From the NCBI RefSeq assembly GCF_050624435.1, contig NC_134539.1, forward strand, positions 42,440,001 through 42,504,000: 64,000 nt of DNA, given 5' to 3'. The notes beneath the pieces were generated by a model that was given only the letters and a program-made list of their open reading frames with translations, was not told where the DNA came from and ran no database searches. This stretch comes from Tenrec ecaudatus. Lineage: Eukaryota; Chordata; Mammalia; Afrosoricida; Tenrecidae. The position numbers and the translations under genes were made by a program. Each line of letters opens with the position of its first letter. The first letter of the stretch is position 1. This document shows, in pieces, positions 22,894-33,480 of this stretch.

Positions 22894-24040
22894 AAGTGTA
22901 TTATTCAGCAAAGCTATAAGCCCCATTTGCAATAACAATGCAAAAGTGAGTCGAGTCATTAGAAATACCTAGTAAATGCACCTTGCTGGGAGAAGCGGCA
23001 GGGGAGTGTGGGAGGATGTGTAAGATTCTGCTGTGGGTGAGGGAGGAAGGGAAAGAGAGGGGCAATAATGATAGCCCAGCAATGAAATGTTCCCTTTTAA
23101 ATGGGGGGGCTGGGGCCAGTACAGGAACAAGGAGCAAAGGTGCAACAATGAGATGCTCCCCCTCCCCCAAAAGAGATACCACGGGGAGTCTAGCCAAGGC
23201 TAGAGATGTTGGCCATTTCTCTTTTGCCTGCAACCCACCACCATTAAGTCTAGATATTTGGCCAAAGCTTGTTAAGAGGTTCCTAGGAAGTGCCCAGTGA
23301 CACACCTCTCATAGGCCCTTGCATTCACTCAGCAAAGGGAGAATAAATTGATATGAGGTCTGCCAAGACAGTTCGCTAGCTCGCTAATGCTCAGAGATTT
23401 AAACTTTGCTCTTGCCAAACAGGGCGGTGCTTGGCAAACAACAAGGGTCTCTTTGGCCATTTGGAATCTCTGTACAAACGCCAGCTCGCAGCCGGCCCCG
23501 ACCAGTCCAGCAGTGGCTTGGGCTCCTGCAGTGTACAGCTGCTCGGCTTCATCTGGCAACAAGCTGCCTCAGATAGACTTGCTTGCCCATTTCTCCAGCC
23601 CCTTCTATGTGCTCCCCCCGTGCTGAGTGAAAGAGACGGCCTCTGCGTGCCTTGGGAACGCTCGGTCTGAAAAGGGGCTGAAGGGGTGACACTCAGACCC
23701 TCATCCTCACAAGTGGTCCCTGGTAGTGAGTAGGCTCGTTACTTGGTGGGCAACTAGCCTTGGAAAGAGAGGTGTTTCATAGAGGTTATTACAGAAGGGT
23801 TTTAATACAGTGGTCCCTGATTCTTTTCGACACCCCTTATTGTAAGATGGTTCTGAGAGAAGTCCAACATTTCTTTTTTGTTGTTTTTCACTTTTCATCA
23901 TTATTTCCTTTTATGGTCAATATCTTTAACTTTTATCTGTATTTGTTTGGGGGGGGATTGTAAACATTACATCTGAATATAACAATATCATCAAAGTGCA
24001 TGCTACAATACTGTATGTAGTACATATTGTTATTGTAGTT
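22894..24040. other. Unassigned DNA
   Basis: No repeat recognised. A 7-base inverted repeat TTGCCAA/TTGGCAA (23412-23418 and 23431-23437), similar to paired NFI half-sites, lies in a moderately GC-rich block at 23400-23650. Overlapping short frames on both strands have no family motif. Confidence 0.4.
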
Positions 24041-24231
24041 GTGAGGTGCTATTGGGTTGGTTCCGACTCACAGTGACCCTACTAGATACAAGAGGATTAA
24101 ACTTTGCCTGGTCTGGACCATCCTCATCATTGTTCTTATGTTTGAGCCCATTGATGCAGCCACTGTGCCAGTCCATCTTGTCCAGGGTCTTCCCCTTTAT
24201 GGTTGCCTTTCTACCTTACCGAGCATGATGT
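24041..24231 (-). mobile_element. RTE/BovB-type LINE 3' fragment, antisense
   Basis: Begins 'aggtgctattgggttggttccgactcacagtgaccc' and runs to 'gagcatgatgtcc', the same window of the RTE 3' end as at 11148-11340. An AfroSINE abuts it directly. Confidence 0.8.
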
Positions 24232-24435
24232 CCTGGTGACGTGGGGTTATGTGTTGCTCTGCTAGCCACAAGGTCAGCAGTTCAAAACCATCAGCTGTTC
24301 CTCGGGAGAAGGATGAGGCTTTTCATGCTTGTAAAGAGTGATCATCTCAGAAGCCCACAGGGGCAGTTCAACTCGGTCCTATAGTTTTGCTAGGAGGGGG
24401 AATCAATTGGATGACAGTGACCTTGATGGTTCATA
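24232..24435 (+). repeat. AfroSINE inserted at the end of an RTE fragment
   Basis: Starts 'cctggtgacgtggggttatgtg' and includes 'ggtcagcagttcaaaacc' (B-box region) and 'gtcctatagttttgctagg'. Its 3' tail sequence is the same as the RTE tail at 24045-24075 in the opposite orientation, so the pair forms a short inverted repeat. Confidence 0.83.
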
Positions 24436-24552
24436 TTACTTACTAGCAATAAGATGTCCAAAGGAAAGGTAAAAAATCAAAGGGTCATAAGTGTGGGTCA
24501 TCAAAATGGGAAAACATCATAAGTTAAGGACTCATGGTGAGGTAGACCCTTC

Positions 24553-24745
24553 AGGAGAGCCACTTCAAAGTGGACTTCGACTCGTGTGCAACAGCATACA
24601 ATGATAGGTTTCCAGCGACTGATTTCTGGGAAGCAGACTGCCAGAACTGTTTCTCCAGGAGCCTCTGAGGGAGCTGGAGCCTCCAGCTCTAGGATGAGCA
24701 GCTAAGCCCGTCAATCATTTGCACTGTCTGGAGATTCCAAGAAGC
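24553..24745 (-). repeat. AfroSINE, long type, antisense and diverged
   Basis: Shows the complement of the long-type block ('actgatttctgggaagcagactgccag', then 'aggagcctctgagggagc'). The head is poorly preserved. Confidence 0.55.
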
Positions 24746-25235
24746 AGTTCCCTTGGTAGGACAGGAACTAAAAGGGAACAGATACCCCCATCGGCTCTGT
24801 GTGCGAGGCAGTGTGTAAAGCACATTCCAGGGAGAGAGAACAAGAGGGACAGGTCTCAGACACGGGAAAGGGCATGATTTAATTAGAGGAGGCAAGTTCT
24901 GCATAGATCGTGCTTAGCGCATAGTAGGAGTCGTCAAAAGAAAAGGCGAGAAAGAGGTTAGAACGAAAAAGACCTCAACAAAATTAAAATCTATATTTAT
25001 GCATCAATATAACACTATATATCAATATTCATCAGCGATGGTGGTGAAGATTCCACTGGGTTCAAGTGACTATTGGTGTATCTATGTTGCTGGGGTTTGG
25101 GGGGTTTATCACCAAAAGAGAGAGGCAACACAAGCCACCACAGTATAAGAAACTGACAGGCAAGGAGCAGAAACTGCAGTATAGGCATTAGGATGTACCT
25201 CTCGTATTTGGGGCAGGGGGGGGGCGACACTTAGA

Positions 25236-25298
25236 TTAGAGGCCATTAAATTGAATTGTGTGCCCCAGAAATATGTGCTGACGTCCTCGCCCAGTATC
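25236..25298 (+). mobile_element. MaLR/ERVL-type LTR, left part
   Basis: The stretch 'aaattgaattgtgtgccccagaaatatgtgctgac' is a typical start of a MaLR/MLT-type LTR. The LTR is split by two AfroSINEs and continues at 25646. Confidence 0.6.
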
Positions 25299-25470
25299 TG
25301 GTGCTGTGGCTTAGGAGTTGGGCTGCCAACCGTAAGGTTGACGTGTCAAACCCACCAGCTACTCCTCAAGAGAAAGACGAAGCTGTCGGCTCTTGAGATT
25401 ACAGCCTCGGAAACCTTCCACTGGGTTGCTGTGAGTTGTTATTGACTTGATGGGCATGGGTTTGGTTCAG
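25298..25470 (+). repeat. AfroSINE inside an LTR
   Basis: Intact order from 'ggtgctgtggcttaggagttgggc' to 'gacttgatgggcatgggtttggtt', with the middle slightly shortened. It is the first of two SINEs that split one LTR. Confidence 0.85.
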
Positions 25471-25487
25471 AGTTTTATACCTCTACT

Positions 25488-25645
25488 ACGGCGCCCTTGT
25501 GGTACAATGGGCAAGTCCCCACCAGCTGCTTCATGGCGAATGATGTGTCCCTCCACTTCTTTCAAGACCTACAACCTCAGGGACCATCAGAGGCAGTTCT
25601 ACTCTGTCCTATAGAGCCTGAAGCAATAGGGCAGCTCTGAGTCTA
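25488..25645 (+). repeat. AfroSINE inside an LTR, second copy, compressed
   Basis: Starts 'cggcgcccttgtggtacaatggg' and ends 'cagctctgagtctacctg'. The middle has lost about 40 bases. Both SINEs lie in the same orientation and at the same LTR position. Confidence 0.72.
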
Positions 25646-25950
25646 CCTGTCATTATAATCTCGTCTGGGAACAGGTCTTTTTCATGGTAATGAGCATTAG
25701 TAGAGGGTGTGTCTTAATCTCTTTGGAGATTTGGGATAGCCAGCACCGACCAAGGAGAAGAGAGATGCTACATGATGCCCGAGGAGCCCAGGAACAGAAG
25801 AGTCACAGGCTTCCCTAGAGTCCAGACGGAAAGAGAGTCTTGCCCTAGAGCCAGCCCCCTGAATTCTCACTCCCAGGCTCCTAGGCTGGGGGGAAAGAAA
25901 GTTATCTTCACCAAAGCCACCCTCTCGTCACCCTTCTGTTACAGATCACT
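25646..25950 (+). mobile_element. MaLR/ERVL-type LTR, right part
   Basis: Resumes the LTR: 'tcattataatctcgtctgggaacaggtctttttcatggtaatg' corresponds to the standard '...TTATTTGGAAA.AGGGTCTTTGCAG..GTAAT' block, followed by a 'gagatgctacatgatg' block. The end is not defined. Confidence 0.5.
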
Positions 25951-26754
25951 AAGAAAGAGACACTCCATCCCCACCCCTATCCCCGTCGCTCACTTCATTC
26001 CTGATTCCCAGGGACTGTCTACCTTCTGCCACCTTCAAACTTGAGAAGATTAAAGTTTAAGAGGTTCTCAGCCCAAGAGCCATGCACTGCCTGCAATGAA
26101 CAAAACGATGTCGTCGACTCCTGCCGCCCAGAGCACTCCCTGTCTTGACAGTGGGCAGGAAGCCACCTGGCTCTGGCCCATGCATGAGAAAGGAGGTGAG
26201 GGAGGGGAAAGGACAGGTGGCGAAGCATTCACAAAAGCTAGAAAAGCACATTTTTTTCTCTTCCTACAATGTAGGAGCCTTTTTTTTTAAACTAGAAAAT
26301 AAAAATCCTTTCTGAGCAAATGCCAGGGAAACGATTAAGGGCTCAGTTTAGATGGGAAGGCTTGGCTGGGCACTGCTGTGCCAGGGAGCTAAACAATGTC
26401 GACCCCACTCTCGGTGCACATCACGTTTGGGGTGAGTGGCCTAAATCCCAGCCTCTTGCCGCCAGTTGTGCAGAATTACAGTTGAGCTTCGGCCACTTGG
26501 TTTCAGTTAAAAGGATTGTGTCGGAGGGAGAATAAAAGGCTCTTGCATGCAGACCAATAACTGCGTCTGCTCTTGAGAAGAAATGCAGCCACGGCGGTGC
26601 CAGGCCCTGCAGAAACGCTTCTTCCCGTGGTTCTCAGGCTCCGCAGTTGCCCCCGGAGAGCTTGAGATGAGAGAGGAGTGCGCGCTGGCTCTGGGCTCAG
26701 GCGGGCTTGGCTGGAGCCTCCAGTCTGAGGTGCAGGAGACCTTCTGGCGAGTTT
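25951..26754. other. Unassigned DNA, partly GC-rich
   Basis: No recognised repeat or exon. A TATA-like 'aataaaagg' occurs at 26531 upstream of a GC-rich block with a 68-residue plus-strand frame (26583-26789). I regard this as chance, since the frame has no motif and runs into a MIR. Confidence 0.35.
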
Positions 26755-26872
26755 CTAACTTATGTGAGGCCTACCATCTTTGTCTATAAGTTGAAGATAG
26801 TAATTTGCAGGGTTATTCCAAGGTTCTAATACGATGACAGATGAAAAGCTCATAAATAGGCACTTAGTAGTT
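26755..26872 (+). repeat. MIR SINE fragment
   Basis: 'ctaccatctttgtctataagttgaagatagtaat...gcagggttattccaaggttctaatacgatgac' follows the MIR 3' half with many substitutions. Confidence 0.55.
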
Positions 26873-26931
26873 CATAATTTCTTCCTTTTATTTTTTTCCT
26901 CCAGAGCCTCCTAAACCAAAGACTCAAGGTC

Positions 26932-27004
26932 TGTGTCAGACCAGGTTGACTAGAGAAACAAATCCAGAGACAGTCAGATATGTGTAATAAAGAGCTATAT
27001 ATCA
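26932..27004 (-). mobile_element. LTR end fragment, related to the 661 and 47751 LTRs
   Basis: 'tgtgtcagaccaggttgactagagaaacaaatccagaga' is the complement of the shared 3' end of this LTR group. It continues for some 25 bases at 27685 after the inserted element. Confidence 0.7.
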
Positions 27005-27684
27005 CGATTGTGAATGAGGGGGAGTGCGGAGTGGGGACCCAAAGCCCATCTGTAGGCAACTGGACATCCCTTTATGGAAAGGTCGCAGGGAGGTGACGAG
27101 CCAGTCAGGATGCAGTGTAGCAATGATGAAACATACAACTTTCCTCTAGTTCCTAAATGCTTCCTCCCCCACCCACTATCATGATTCCAACTCTACCTTA
27201 CAAATTTGGCTAGACCAGAGGATGTACACTGGTACAAATTGGACCTGGAAACACAGGGAATCCGCGGCGGATGATCCTTTCAGGACCAGTGGTGAGAGTG
27301 GTGATACTGGGAGGGTAGAGGGAGGATAGGGTAGAAAGGGGGAAATGTTTACAGGGATCTACATATAGCCTCCTCCCTGGGGGATGGACAACAGAAAAGT
27401 GGGTGAAGGGAGACATCAAACAGTGTAAGACATGACAAAATAATAATTTATAAATTATCAAGGGTTCATGAAGGAGGGGGAAGCAGGGAGGGAGGGGGAA
27501 AAGTGAGGAGCTGATGCCAGGGGCTTAAGTGGAGAGCAAATGTTGTGAGAATGATGAGGGCAATGAATGTACAGATGCGTTTTAAACAATTGATGTATGC
27601 ATGGATTGTGATAAGGGTTGTATGAGGTCCCAATAAAATGATTTAAAATAAATAAAAATTAAAAAAGAAAAGAGCTTTATATCA
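26989..27684 (+). mobile_element. DR-2k dispersed retroelement with 16-bp target duplication
   Basis: The element is 27005-27668, with AAAGAGCTATATATCA at 26989-27004 and a copy with one mismatch at 27669-27684. It is 5'-truncated (about 660 of 1940 bases) and ends in 'cccaataaaatgatttaaaataaataaaaatt'. The target site starts with A-rich sequence, as expected for L1-type endonuclease nicking. It interrupts an older LTR fragment. Confidence 0.85.
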
Positions 27685-27696
27685 AGAAGTATTTAT

Positions 27697-28325
27697 ATTG
27701 GGGGGGGCGGGGTTAGACGAGTGGAGACCCAAAGCCCATTTGTAGATAATTGGACATCCTCCCATAGAAGGGTTATAAGGAAGGGATGAATCAACCAAGG
27801 TGCAGTATAGCACCAACGAATCACACATCATTCCTCTAGTTCCTGAATGCTTCCTTCACCCCACTATCATGACCCAGCTCTACCTTGCAAGTCTGGCTAG
27901 ACCGAAGAACATACATTGGTACAGATGGGAGCTCATGACACATGGAATTCAGGACAGATAGCCCCCTCAGGAACAGTAGTAGGAGTGGCGATACCATGAG
28001 GGTAGAGGAATGGTCAAGGAGGGGGAAGGGGGAGAAAGGGAGAATCCATCACAAGTTTGGATATATACCCCCCCCTCGAAGGGGACAAATAACAGAAATG
28101 TAGGTGAAGGAAGACAACAGTGTAAGATATGAAATAATAATAACAATACACGATTGATCAAGAATTCACAAGGGTGAGAGGGTGAGGGAGGAAGGGGGGG
28201 AAGAGGAGCTTATAACAAGGGCTCAAGTAGAACATGCTTTGGAAATGATGATGGCAACATATATACAAATATGCTTGATACAATTGATGTAAGGTATATT
28301 ATAAGGGCTGTAAGAGCCCCCCAAT
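27697..28325 (+). mobile_element. DR-2k dispersed retroelement, second copy in the same orientation
   Basis: Follows the first copy after about 30 bases and is truncated at almost the same internal point. It is more diverged from the consensus than its neighbour and lacks a clear 3' duplication. Its end 'taagagccccccaatttt' is directly followed by an RTE fragment. Confidence 0.78.
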
Positions 28326-28374
28326 TTTATTGTGTTGTATTGTGTTGTCGTATTGCTGGCGCGCAGTGACTCTA

Positions 28375-28466
28375 TCATGGACTACCTGTATAACGACCAA
28401 ATCCGTTTTAGAAGGAATACAGCCAGGATGATCCTTGGAAGTGAGAATGGCAAGACTTCAGCTTCC
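28375..28466 (+). mobile_element. RTE/BovB-type LINE fragment, sense
   Basis: A 90-base sense piece ('ccgttttagaaggaatacagccaggatgatccttggaagtgagaatggcaagactt') matching the complement of the antisense copies at 31.2 and 53.6 kb. Confidence 0.65.
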
Positions 28467-28659
28467 TTACTTCTTTTTTTTCTTCCCAGCTCACTTCCTG
28501 TTCACTAGAAAAGAATATCCTGTTTGGAAAATCAGAGAGTTCACCAGAGCCACACCAACGGGCTCAAATAGGATAGAAGATTCTGAAGACGGCGTAAGAC
28601 CAGGCAGCATTTTTGTTTTATTATACATAAGATTGTCACATCTCAGAGCCAATTGGATG

Positions 28660-28994
28660 GCATCTCATAGGTTGAACGGTGTTCCCTCCACCTGTGTGTC
28701 AACTTGACTAGGTTGTGATTCACCGTGGTTTGGCAGTAGGTAATGATATCATGTGGCAATTGTGTAATGATGTAATTATCCCCCAGTAAGGATCTGTTGT
28801 GATCAGCAGTTCTGCTCCACTGTAAGGGGATTAAGGTGGGCTGCGATGCCCACAGTCATCCGGAAACAACAGAGAGAGAAAATCTTCCCTGGAACTGGCA
28901 CCCTGAATTAGGAGTTCTAGCCTTCTAACTTGTGAGAGAATAAATTTCTTTTTCCATTTGTTATGGCAGCACTAAGACAGATATGTAACACAGA
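28660..28994 (+). mobile_element. MaLR-like LTR with polyadenylation signal
   Basis: Starts near 'ataggttgaacggtgttccctcca', includes 'gtgtgtcaacttgactagg' and 'tgatgtaattatccc', and ends 'gagagaataaatttctttttccatttgttatggcagcactaagac', the typical MaLR end with AATAAA at 28940. Ends and target duplication are not exact. Confidence 0.62.
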
Positions 28995-29037
28995 ATGTAA
29001 CATCAACGTGTGGTTCAGACACACTGCTGCTCTGAAA

Positions 29038-29160
29038 TGCAAACGTATTATCTTGCAGAGTACCATCATCCAGATTTACAAGTGGCTGGGGAAATGAGGT
29101 TTGCAGGGGCTAAAGAACTTGTCCCAATTTGCATTGCTAGTAAGACAAGCCAGAAAGTGC
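29038..29160 (-). repeat. MIR SINE fragment, antisense
   Basis: 'gaaatgaggtttgcaggggctaaagaacttgtcccaa...ttgctagtaagac' follows the complement of the MIR core. Confidence 0.5.
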
Positions 29161-29590
29161 TTTTCTTTCTTTCTTTTAAACTAATTAACATTGCCCCAGA
29201 ATTCTGAATCTTTTTACTAAACAGGTAATAAAATTAATTCATTTTGTAACCAGATTTGCACTGTTGCTCCTACTTGGAAGCATCACTGGGGTTTCAGGTC
29301 TGAGGAATGCTGACTCACGTGTAACCACATGAAACAGCCCCCTGGACTCTGGTTGCTACCAGGGCTGGGGAGGGCAGAGGACTGTTGACAGGTGTTGATT
29401 TGGATGAAATAGAGGGTAGTTATCCATAGGGGGCTGTGGGGTAGGAAGTAAGTGGAGGTGGACTACCAGACAATTTAATTCGTGTTTTGGAATATTGAAT
29501 GCAAAGTTGATGTTCTGAAATGTAAACCTCCAATTAAGTTACAAATAAAAATTGTTTCAAAAATAAATAAATTTGAAGAAAAAATAGGGA
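29161..29590. other. Unassigned DNA ending in an A-rich terminus
   Basis: The part before 29570 ends in 'caaataaaaattgtttcaaaaataaataaa', which looks like the 3' end of an old LINE or retrocopy, but the body is not recognised. Confidence 0.35.
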
Positions 29591-29599
29591 AAAAATAGA

Positions 29600-30522
29600 A
29601 TCCCTCCTCCACTCAAGTATTCCCTCAATACAAAAACACTGTTCTATTAAATTGGCATTCCATGATGCTCATCTTCTCAACACGACTGCTGAAGACAAAG
29701 TGGGTGCATAAGGAAATGTGGTGAAGAAAACTGATGGTGCCCGACTATCAAAAGATATAGCGTCTGGGATCTTAAAGGCTTGAAGGTAAAACAAGCAGCC
29801 ATCTAGCTGCGAAGCAACAAAGTCCACATGGAAGAAGCTCACCAGCCTGTGTGATCAGGAGGTGTCGAAGGGATCAGACATCAGGCATCACAGAACAAAA
29901 AAATTATATCATTGTGAATGAGGGGGAGAGCAGAGTGGGGACACAAAGTCCATCTGTAGGCAACTGGACATCCCCTTGCAGAAGGGTCACGGGGAGGAGA
30001 TAGCCAGTTGGTGTGCAGAGTAGCAATGATGAAACATACAACTTTCCTCTAGTTCTTTAATGCTTCCTACACCCACCATCATGATCCCAATTCTACCTTA
30101 CAAATCCTGCTAGACCAAAGGATGTGCACTGGTACAGATAAGAATTGGAACCACAGGGAATCCAGGACAGATGAACCCCTCAGGGTTAGATGATAGTGGC
30201 AATACCGGGACGGGTATAAAGGGGGATCACAAGGATTTATATATAACCCCCTCCCTGGGGGGCGGACAACAGAAACGTGGGTGAAGGGAGACATCAGACA
30301 GTGTCAGACATGACAAAATAATAATTTACAAGTTATCAAGGGTTTATCAGGGGTGGGAGAGAGGGGGAAATGAGGAGCTGATACCAAGGGCTCAAGCAGA
30401 AAGCAAATGCTTTGAGAATGATGATGGCAACAAAGGTACAAATGTGCGTGACACAATGGATGAATGGATGGATTGTGATAAGAGTTCAACAAGTCCTCAG
30501 TGAAATTATTAAAAAAGAAAGA
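29600..30522 (+). mobile_element. DR-2k dispersed retroelement, about 920-bp copy
   Basis: It extends further 5' than most copies. It includes the segment 'gaatccctcctccactcaagtattccctcaat' that corresponds to 9050-9095 in antisense, then the 'gatctt aaaggcttgaagg' block (29770), then the body and the end near 30520. An A-rich junction lies at the 3' side. Confidence 0.82.
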
Positions 30523-30947
30523 ATGAACTAGGCCCTAAAGGAGAGACTCAATCAGGAGATAAGGAGGCGGTGCTGCAAATGGCCATCTGCGGGCTTTCAG
30601 TTTGGGCAGAAAGAGGGCACGTTAGTGAGGCACCTAGGTCCACAGCAGGCAGGCAGCTGTCACCAAGGCAACCAGTGCATACGGGTAAACAGGGGTTAGC
30701 ACAAGCAAGGCTGGCAGATGCCTCTTAGAGGCCAAACCCTGCTCCCATAGAAGGGCAGATCCTCGGAACTACAGCACTGTGTTGTAAGTGGAAATGAGAA
30801 AGAGCCCTGACTTGGCAGCCAGCCATTACCCGTGGGGACAAAAGGTTCGGTCTGACTGGCAACAAGAAAGCTGAAGAAGAAATCAAGGCCTATCACTTAT
30901 GAGCAGGGCCTGGATTGCAGGGCTGTAGAAGTGATGTCTCATAAACT
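30523..30947. other. Unassigned DNA
   Basis: No recognised feature. Confidence 0.5.
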
Positions 30948-31640
30948 CTGAATCAGTTTTCTATTTCTCTGTGACAATTCCCCCCAAAACTTGTTATTGT
31001 TGTTAGGTGCTATTAAGTCAGTTCTGACCCCTACAGGCGCTATGCACAACAATACAAAAAATGACCTGGTCCTGTGCCATCCTCACAATTGTTCCTGTGC
31101 TTGAGCCCATTGTTGCAGCCATGGTGTCAATCCATCGTGTTGAGGGCCTTCCTCTTCGCTGGTGCCCCTCTACTTCACCAAGCATGATGTCATTCTCTGG
31201 GGACATGTTCAAAGAACATGAGATGAAGTCTCGCCATCCCGTCCTCTTAGGAGCATTCTGGCCGTATGTCTTCCAAGACACATTTGTTTGTTCTTGTGAC
31301 CGTCCACAGTACTTCCGATGTTCCTCACCAGTACCATAATTCAACTGCACAAATTCTCCTTCACTATTCCTTATTCAATGTCCACAAAATTTAGTGGCTT
31401 AAAATCACAATAATGTGTTATAAGTCACAGTTTCAATGCGTTGTCTAGACTCAAATGAGTAAGTCCTCAGCTCCATGTACTCTCATCCGGGTCCACACGT
31501 ATGGCTACATGTAACTGGAGCTAAACATCTAAGACGGCTTCTCTTATGAGTCTGGCAATTGGTGCTGGCTGTTGGCTTGGTGTCACAGTTTCTTACAACA
31601 TGACATTTCCTACTCTATGACCTCTTACTACTAGAGAAGA
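30948..31640 (+). repeat. Old interspersed repeat split by an RTE fragment
   Basis: Left part 'tctatttctctgtgacaattccccccaaaact' and right part 'ttagtggcttaaaatcacaataatg...ataagtcacagtttc' join to form a common old mammalian repeat motif ('AATTACCCCAAAACTTAGTGGCTTAAAACAAC' in the literature sense, shortened here). The RTE fragment at 30998-31378 sits between them. Confidence 0.45.
30998..31378 (-). mobile_element. RTE/BovB-type LINE 3' fragment, antisense
   Basis: The 380-base 3' end of the RTE, from the tail shared with AfroSINEs ('ggtgctattaagtcagttctgaccc') to 'attccttattcaatgtcc'. On the plus strand it leaves a 92-residue frame and on the minus strand a 110-residue frame; both are by-products. 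It splits an older repeat. Confidence 0.85.
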
Positions 31641-31689
31641 CTGAATTTTCAAAGGGTCAGACATACGTGTAGATCAATATTCAAAAACC

Positions 31690-32425
31690 AATTATATTTC
31701 TTTGCAAGTGATTTCTATATAACTATTCATTGCAAGGATTAAAAAAAACTAAAAAGAATTTTAAAGTACACATTGACAATAGTTTCCCCTTCTCCTAAAT
31801 GAAATACTTATGTATAAGCTAAATACTATAAAATACTGATGAAAAAAATTAAGAACTAAATAATTGAGGAGCTTTACCATGTTCATGGATGGGAAGATGC
31901 AACATGTCAATAAAACTCTTCTAAAATTGGTTTGTAAATTTATGGAAATCTACATGTTAACCCAATTAAAAATATATTATATGTATTTACAACTGATCAT
32001 AAAAAGACAAAGGAACAAGTGATTAGTTAAACTCTGGCACAGCCATATAATGGGAAATGACTGAGCAATCTAAATGGACAAAAGATTTACATATGCAACA
32101 ACTTGGATGACTGAAGATATTCATAATTCTAAATGAAAGAAGCTTGACTCTAAAGCTCATATAATATATGATTCCACTTTTATATCATTCTGAAAATGAC
32201 AAAAATATAGGCACTTGCTATCCTCAAGAATATATGATATCAAAGACATGATAGGCATGGGTGCCAACAGATAGTCCAGAGCCAGCGCTACACAGATGGC
32301 CAATTGACAGCACTACACAGATGGCCAATTGATTTTTGACAAAGGTGCAAATACAATCAAGCAGTAATTCAGAGTCTTTTCAACAAATGGTGCTGAGGCA
32401 GTGAGATAACCACATGTCAAATCTA
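31690..32425 (+). mobile_element. Old L1, segment 1 of 5
   Basis: Sense ORF2-type sequence of an old L1 ('gaggagctttaccatgttcatggatgggaagatgcaacat', 'aatttatggaaatctacatg', 'caattgatttttgacaaaggtgcaaatacaat'). It contains a 25-base local tandem duplication at 32288-32335. The same L1 continues at 32565, 33482, 34440 and 34806. Confidence 0.8.
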
Positions 32426-32429
32426 AGGA

Positions 32430-32560
32430 ACCCTAAGAAGGAGATACGGTGATCTGCTCACATAAAAATGACAGCCTGGAAAACCCTATGGGACAGTTCC
32501 TCCCCATCACATGGGGTCGCTAAGAGTCAAAATCAACTCAAGGGCACCCAACAACAACTT
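32430..32560 (+). repeat. AfroSINE, 5'-deleted, inside the old L1
   Basis: Has 'gacagcctggaaaaccctatgggacagttcc' and 'ggggtcgctaagagtcaaaatcaactcaaggg' but only a short head. L1 sequence resumes directly after it. Confidence 0.72.
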
Positions 32561-32779
32561 GCAAAAACAAGGGCCTTGAGCTATGCCTCACATCTTAGAC
32601 AAAACTTAATAAAATTAATTATAGGCCTAAGTGTAAAATTAGAAAACTTTTAGGAGAAAAGCTGATCCTGAGGTAGGCAAAGAGTTCATAGTAGAATGAT
32701 AAAAGCACTATATATAAAAGAAAATAATCAATAAATCAGACTTAATAAAAAGTTTTTAATTTTCCTATGTGAAAGTGTG
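32561..32779 (+). mobile_element. Old L1, segment 2 of 5
   Basis: 'gggccttgagctatgcctcacatcttagacaaaacttaataaaattaat' is typical of an L1M ORF2 3' region and continues segment 1. Confidence 0.75.
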
Positions 32780-32864
32780 TTTGTTAGTCTGGGTACTTTA
32801 AAGAAACAAATCCACAGAAACTCATGTATGAGAGAGAGTTTTATATAAAGGTTAAGTGTGCATC

Positions 32865-33074
32865 AAGAAAACATCCCATACTTACCTGGCAGGGGAGACA
32901 CCATGATCGATCACGAAGGTGGTTTTCCCAGGGTGAGGCTCACCCAGTGCACTCTGGGTGTGCTGACCCCTGCGATTTCCCCAAATGTGGGAAACTCAAC
33001 TGCATAATTGTGGTAGTGGGGGACTGCGTTCGCGCTATCCCCTGAAAAAAGAAAAGAAAGAAAGAAAACAGCCC
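32865..33074 (+). repeat. 13-bp target duplication flanking the U1 copy
   Basis: AAGAAAACATCCC (32865-32877) directly precedes the U1 5' end and AAGAAAACAGCCC (33062-33074) directly follows the A-rich tail; one mismatch. In the uninterrupted LTR at 47751 the same place reads as a single copy. Confidence 0.92.
32878..33044 (+). pseudogene. RNU1: U1 small nuclear RNA retropseudogene
   Basis: All 164 positions of the spliceosomal U1 RNA are represented over 167 bases. It begins with the 5' splice-site recognition sequence ATACTTACCTGG, contains 'GGTGGTTTTCCCAGGG' (stem-loop I-II region), 'GCGATTTCCCCAAATGTGGG' and 'ACTGCATAATTGTGG' (Sm-site region with one T missing) and ends in 'GGACTGCGTTCGCGCTATCCCCTG' (terminal stem-loop). 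Differences are a duplicated GATC near position 32910 and a few substitutions such as the missing T in the Sm site. An A/AAAG-rich tail follows (33045-33061). It lacks an upstream U1 promoter because it sits in an LTR, so it is a retrocopy, not an expressed gene. Confidence 0.95.
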
Positions 33075-33480
33075 AACCCAGTGCTGCCCAAGCCCACAAG
33101 TCCATCATTAACCCATATGTCTAACACTAATCCGCAAAGTCCTCCTCCATCTCAAAAAACACACACAATGACACCGACTGTAGGAGGAAAGTTGAGTCAG
33201 TGAATGTGTAAGCATATCAGCGCTGGCAGGTGTTTCCACACAGCTGTTCCAGCACCCAGGGCTGCAGCCGGGTGGTTCATGTGGCCTCTTCTTGGGGATG
33301 TCTTGAAGGAAGTGAGCCTTGCCAACTAAAGCAGGGAACTGGCTAAGGCAGCTGCACCCTAGTCCGACCATCAGAAAGCAAGAGACCTGAGAACTCGAAA
33401 GGTGAGGCTCACTGAGCCATTTATCTCTCTTCAATTAACCTCACATGTGTTTATCGGCTAGGTTGGCACAATAAACTAAC

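Larger units (their letters stand above)
32782..33480 (-). mobile_element. LTR interrupted by a U1 retrocopy
   Basis: After removing the U1 insertion (32878-33074) about 500 bases remain that align end to end with the LTR at 47751-48256. The left end is 'tgttagtctgggtactttaaag' and the right end 'ggttggcacaataaactaac'. The last few bases and a clean target duplication are not visible. It is inserted in the old L1. Confidence 0.8.

Noticed and set aside
26531..26789. TATA-like word followed by a 68-residue frame
   Set aside because: No further promoter elements, no protein motif, and the frame ends in a MIR.
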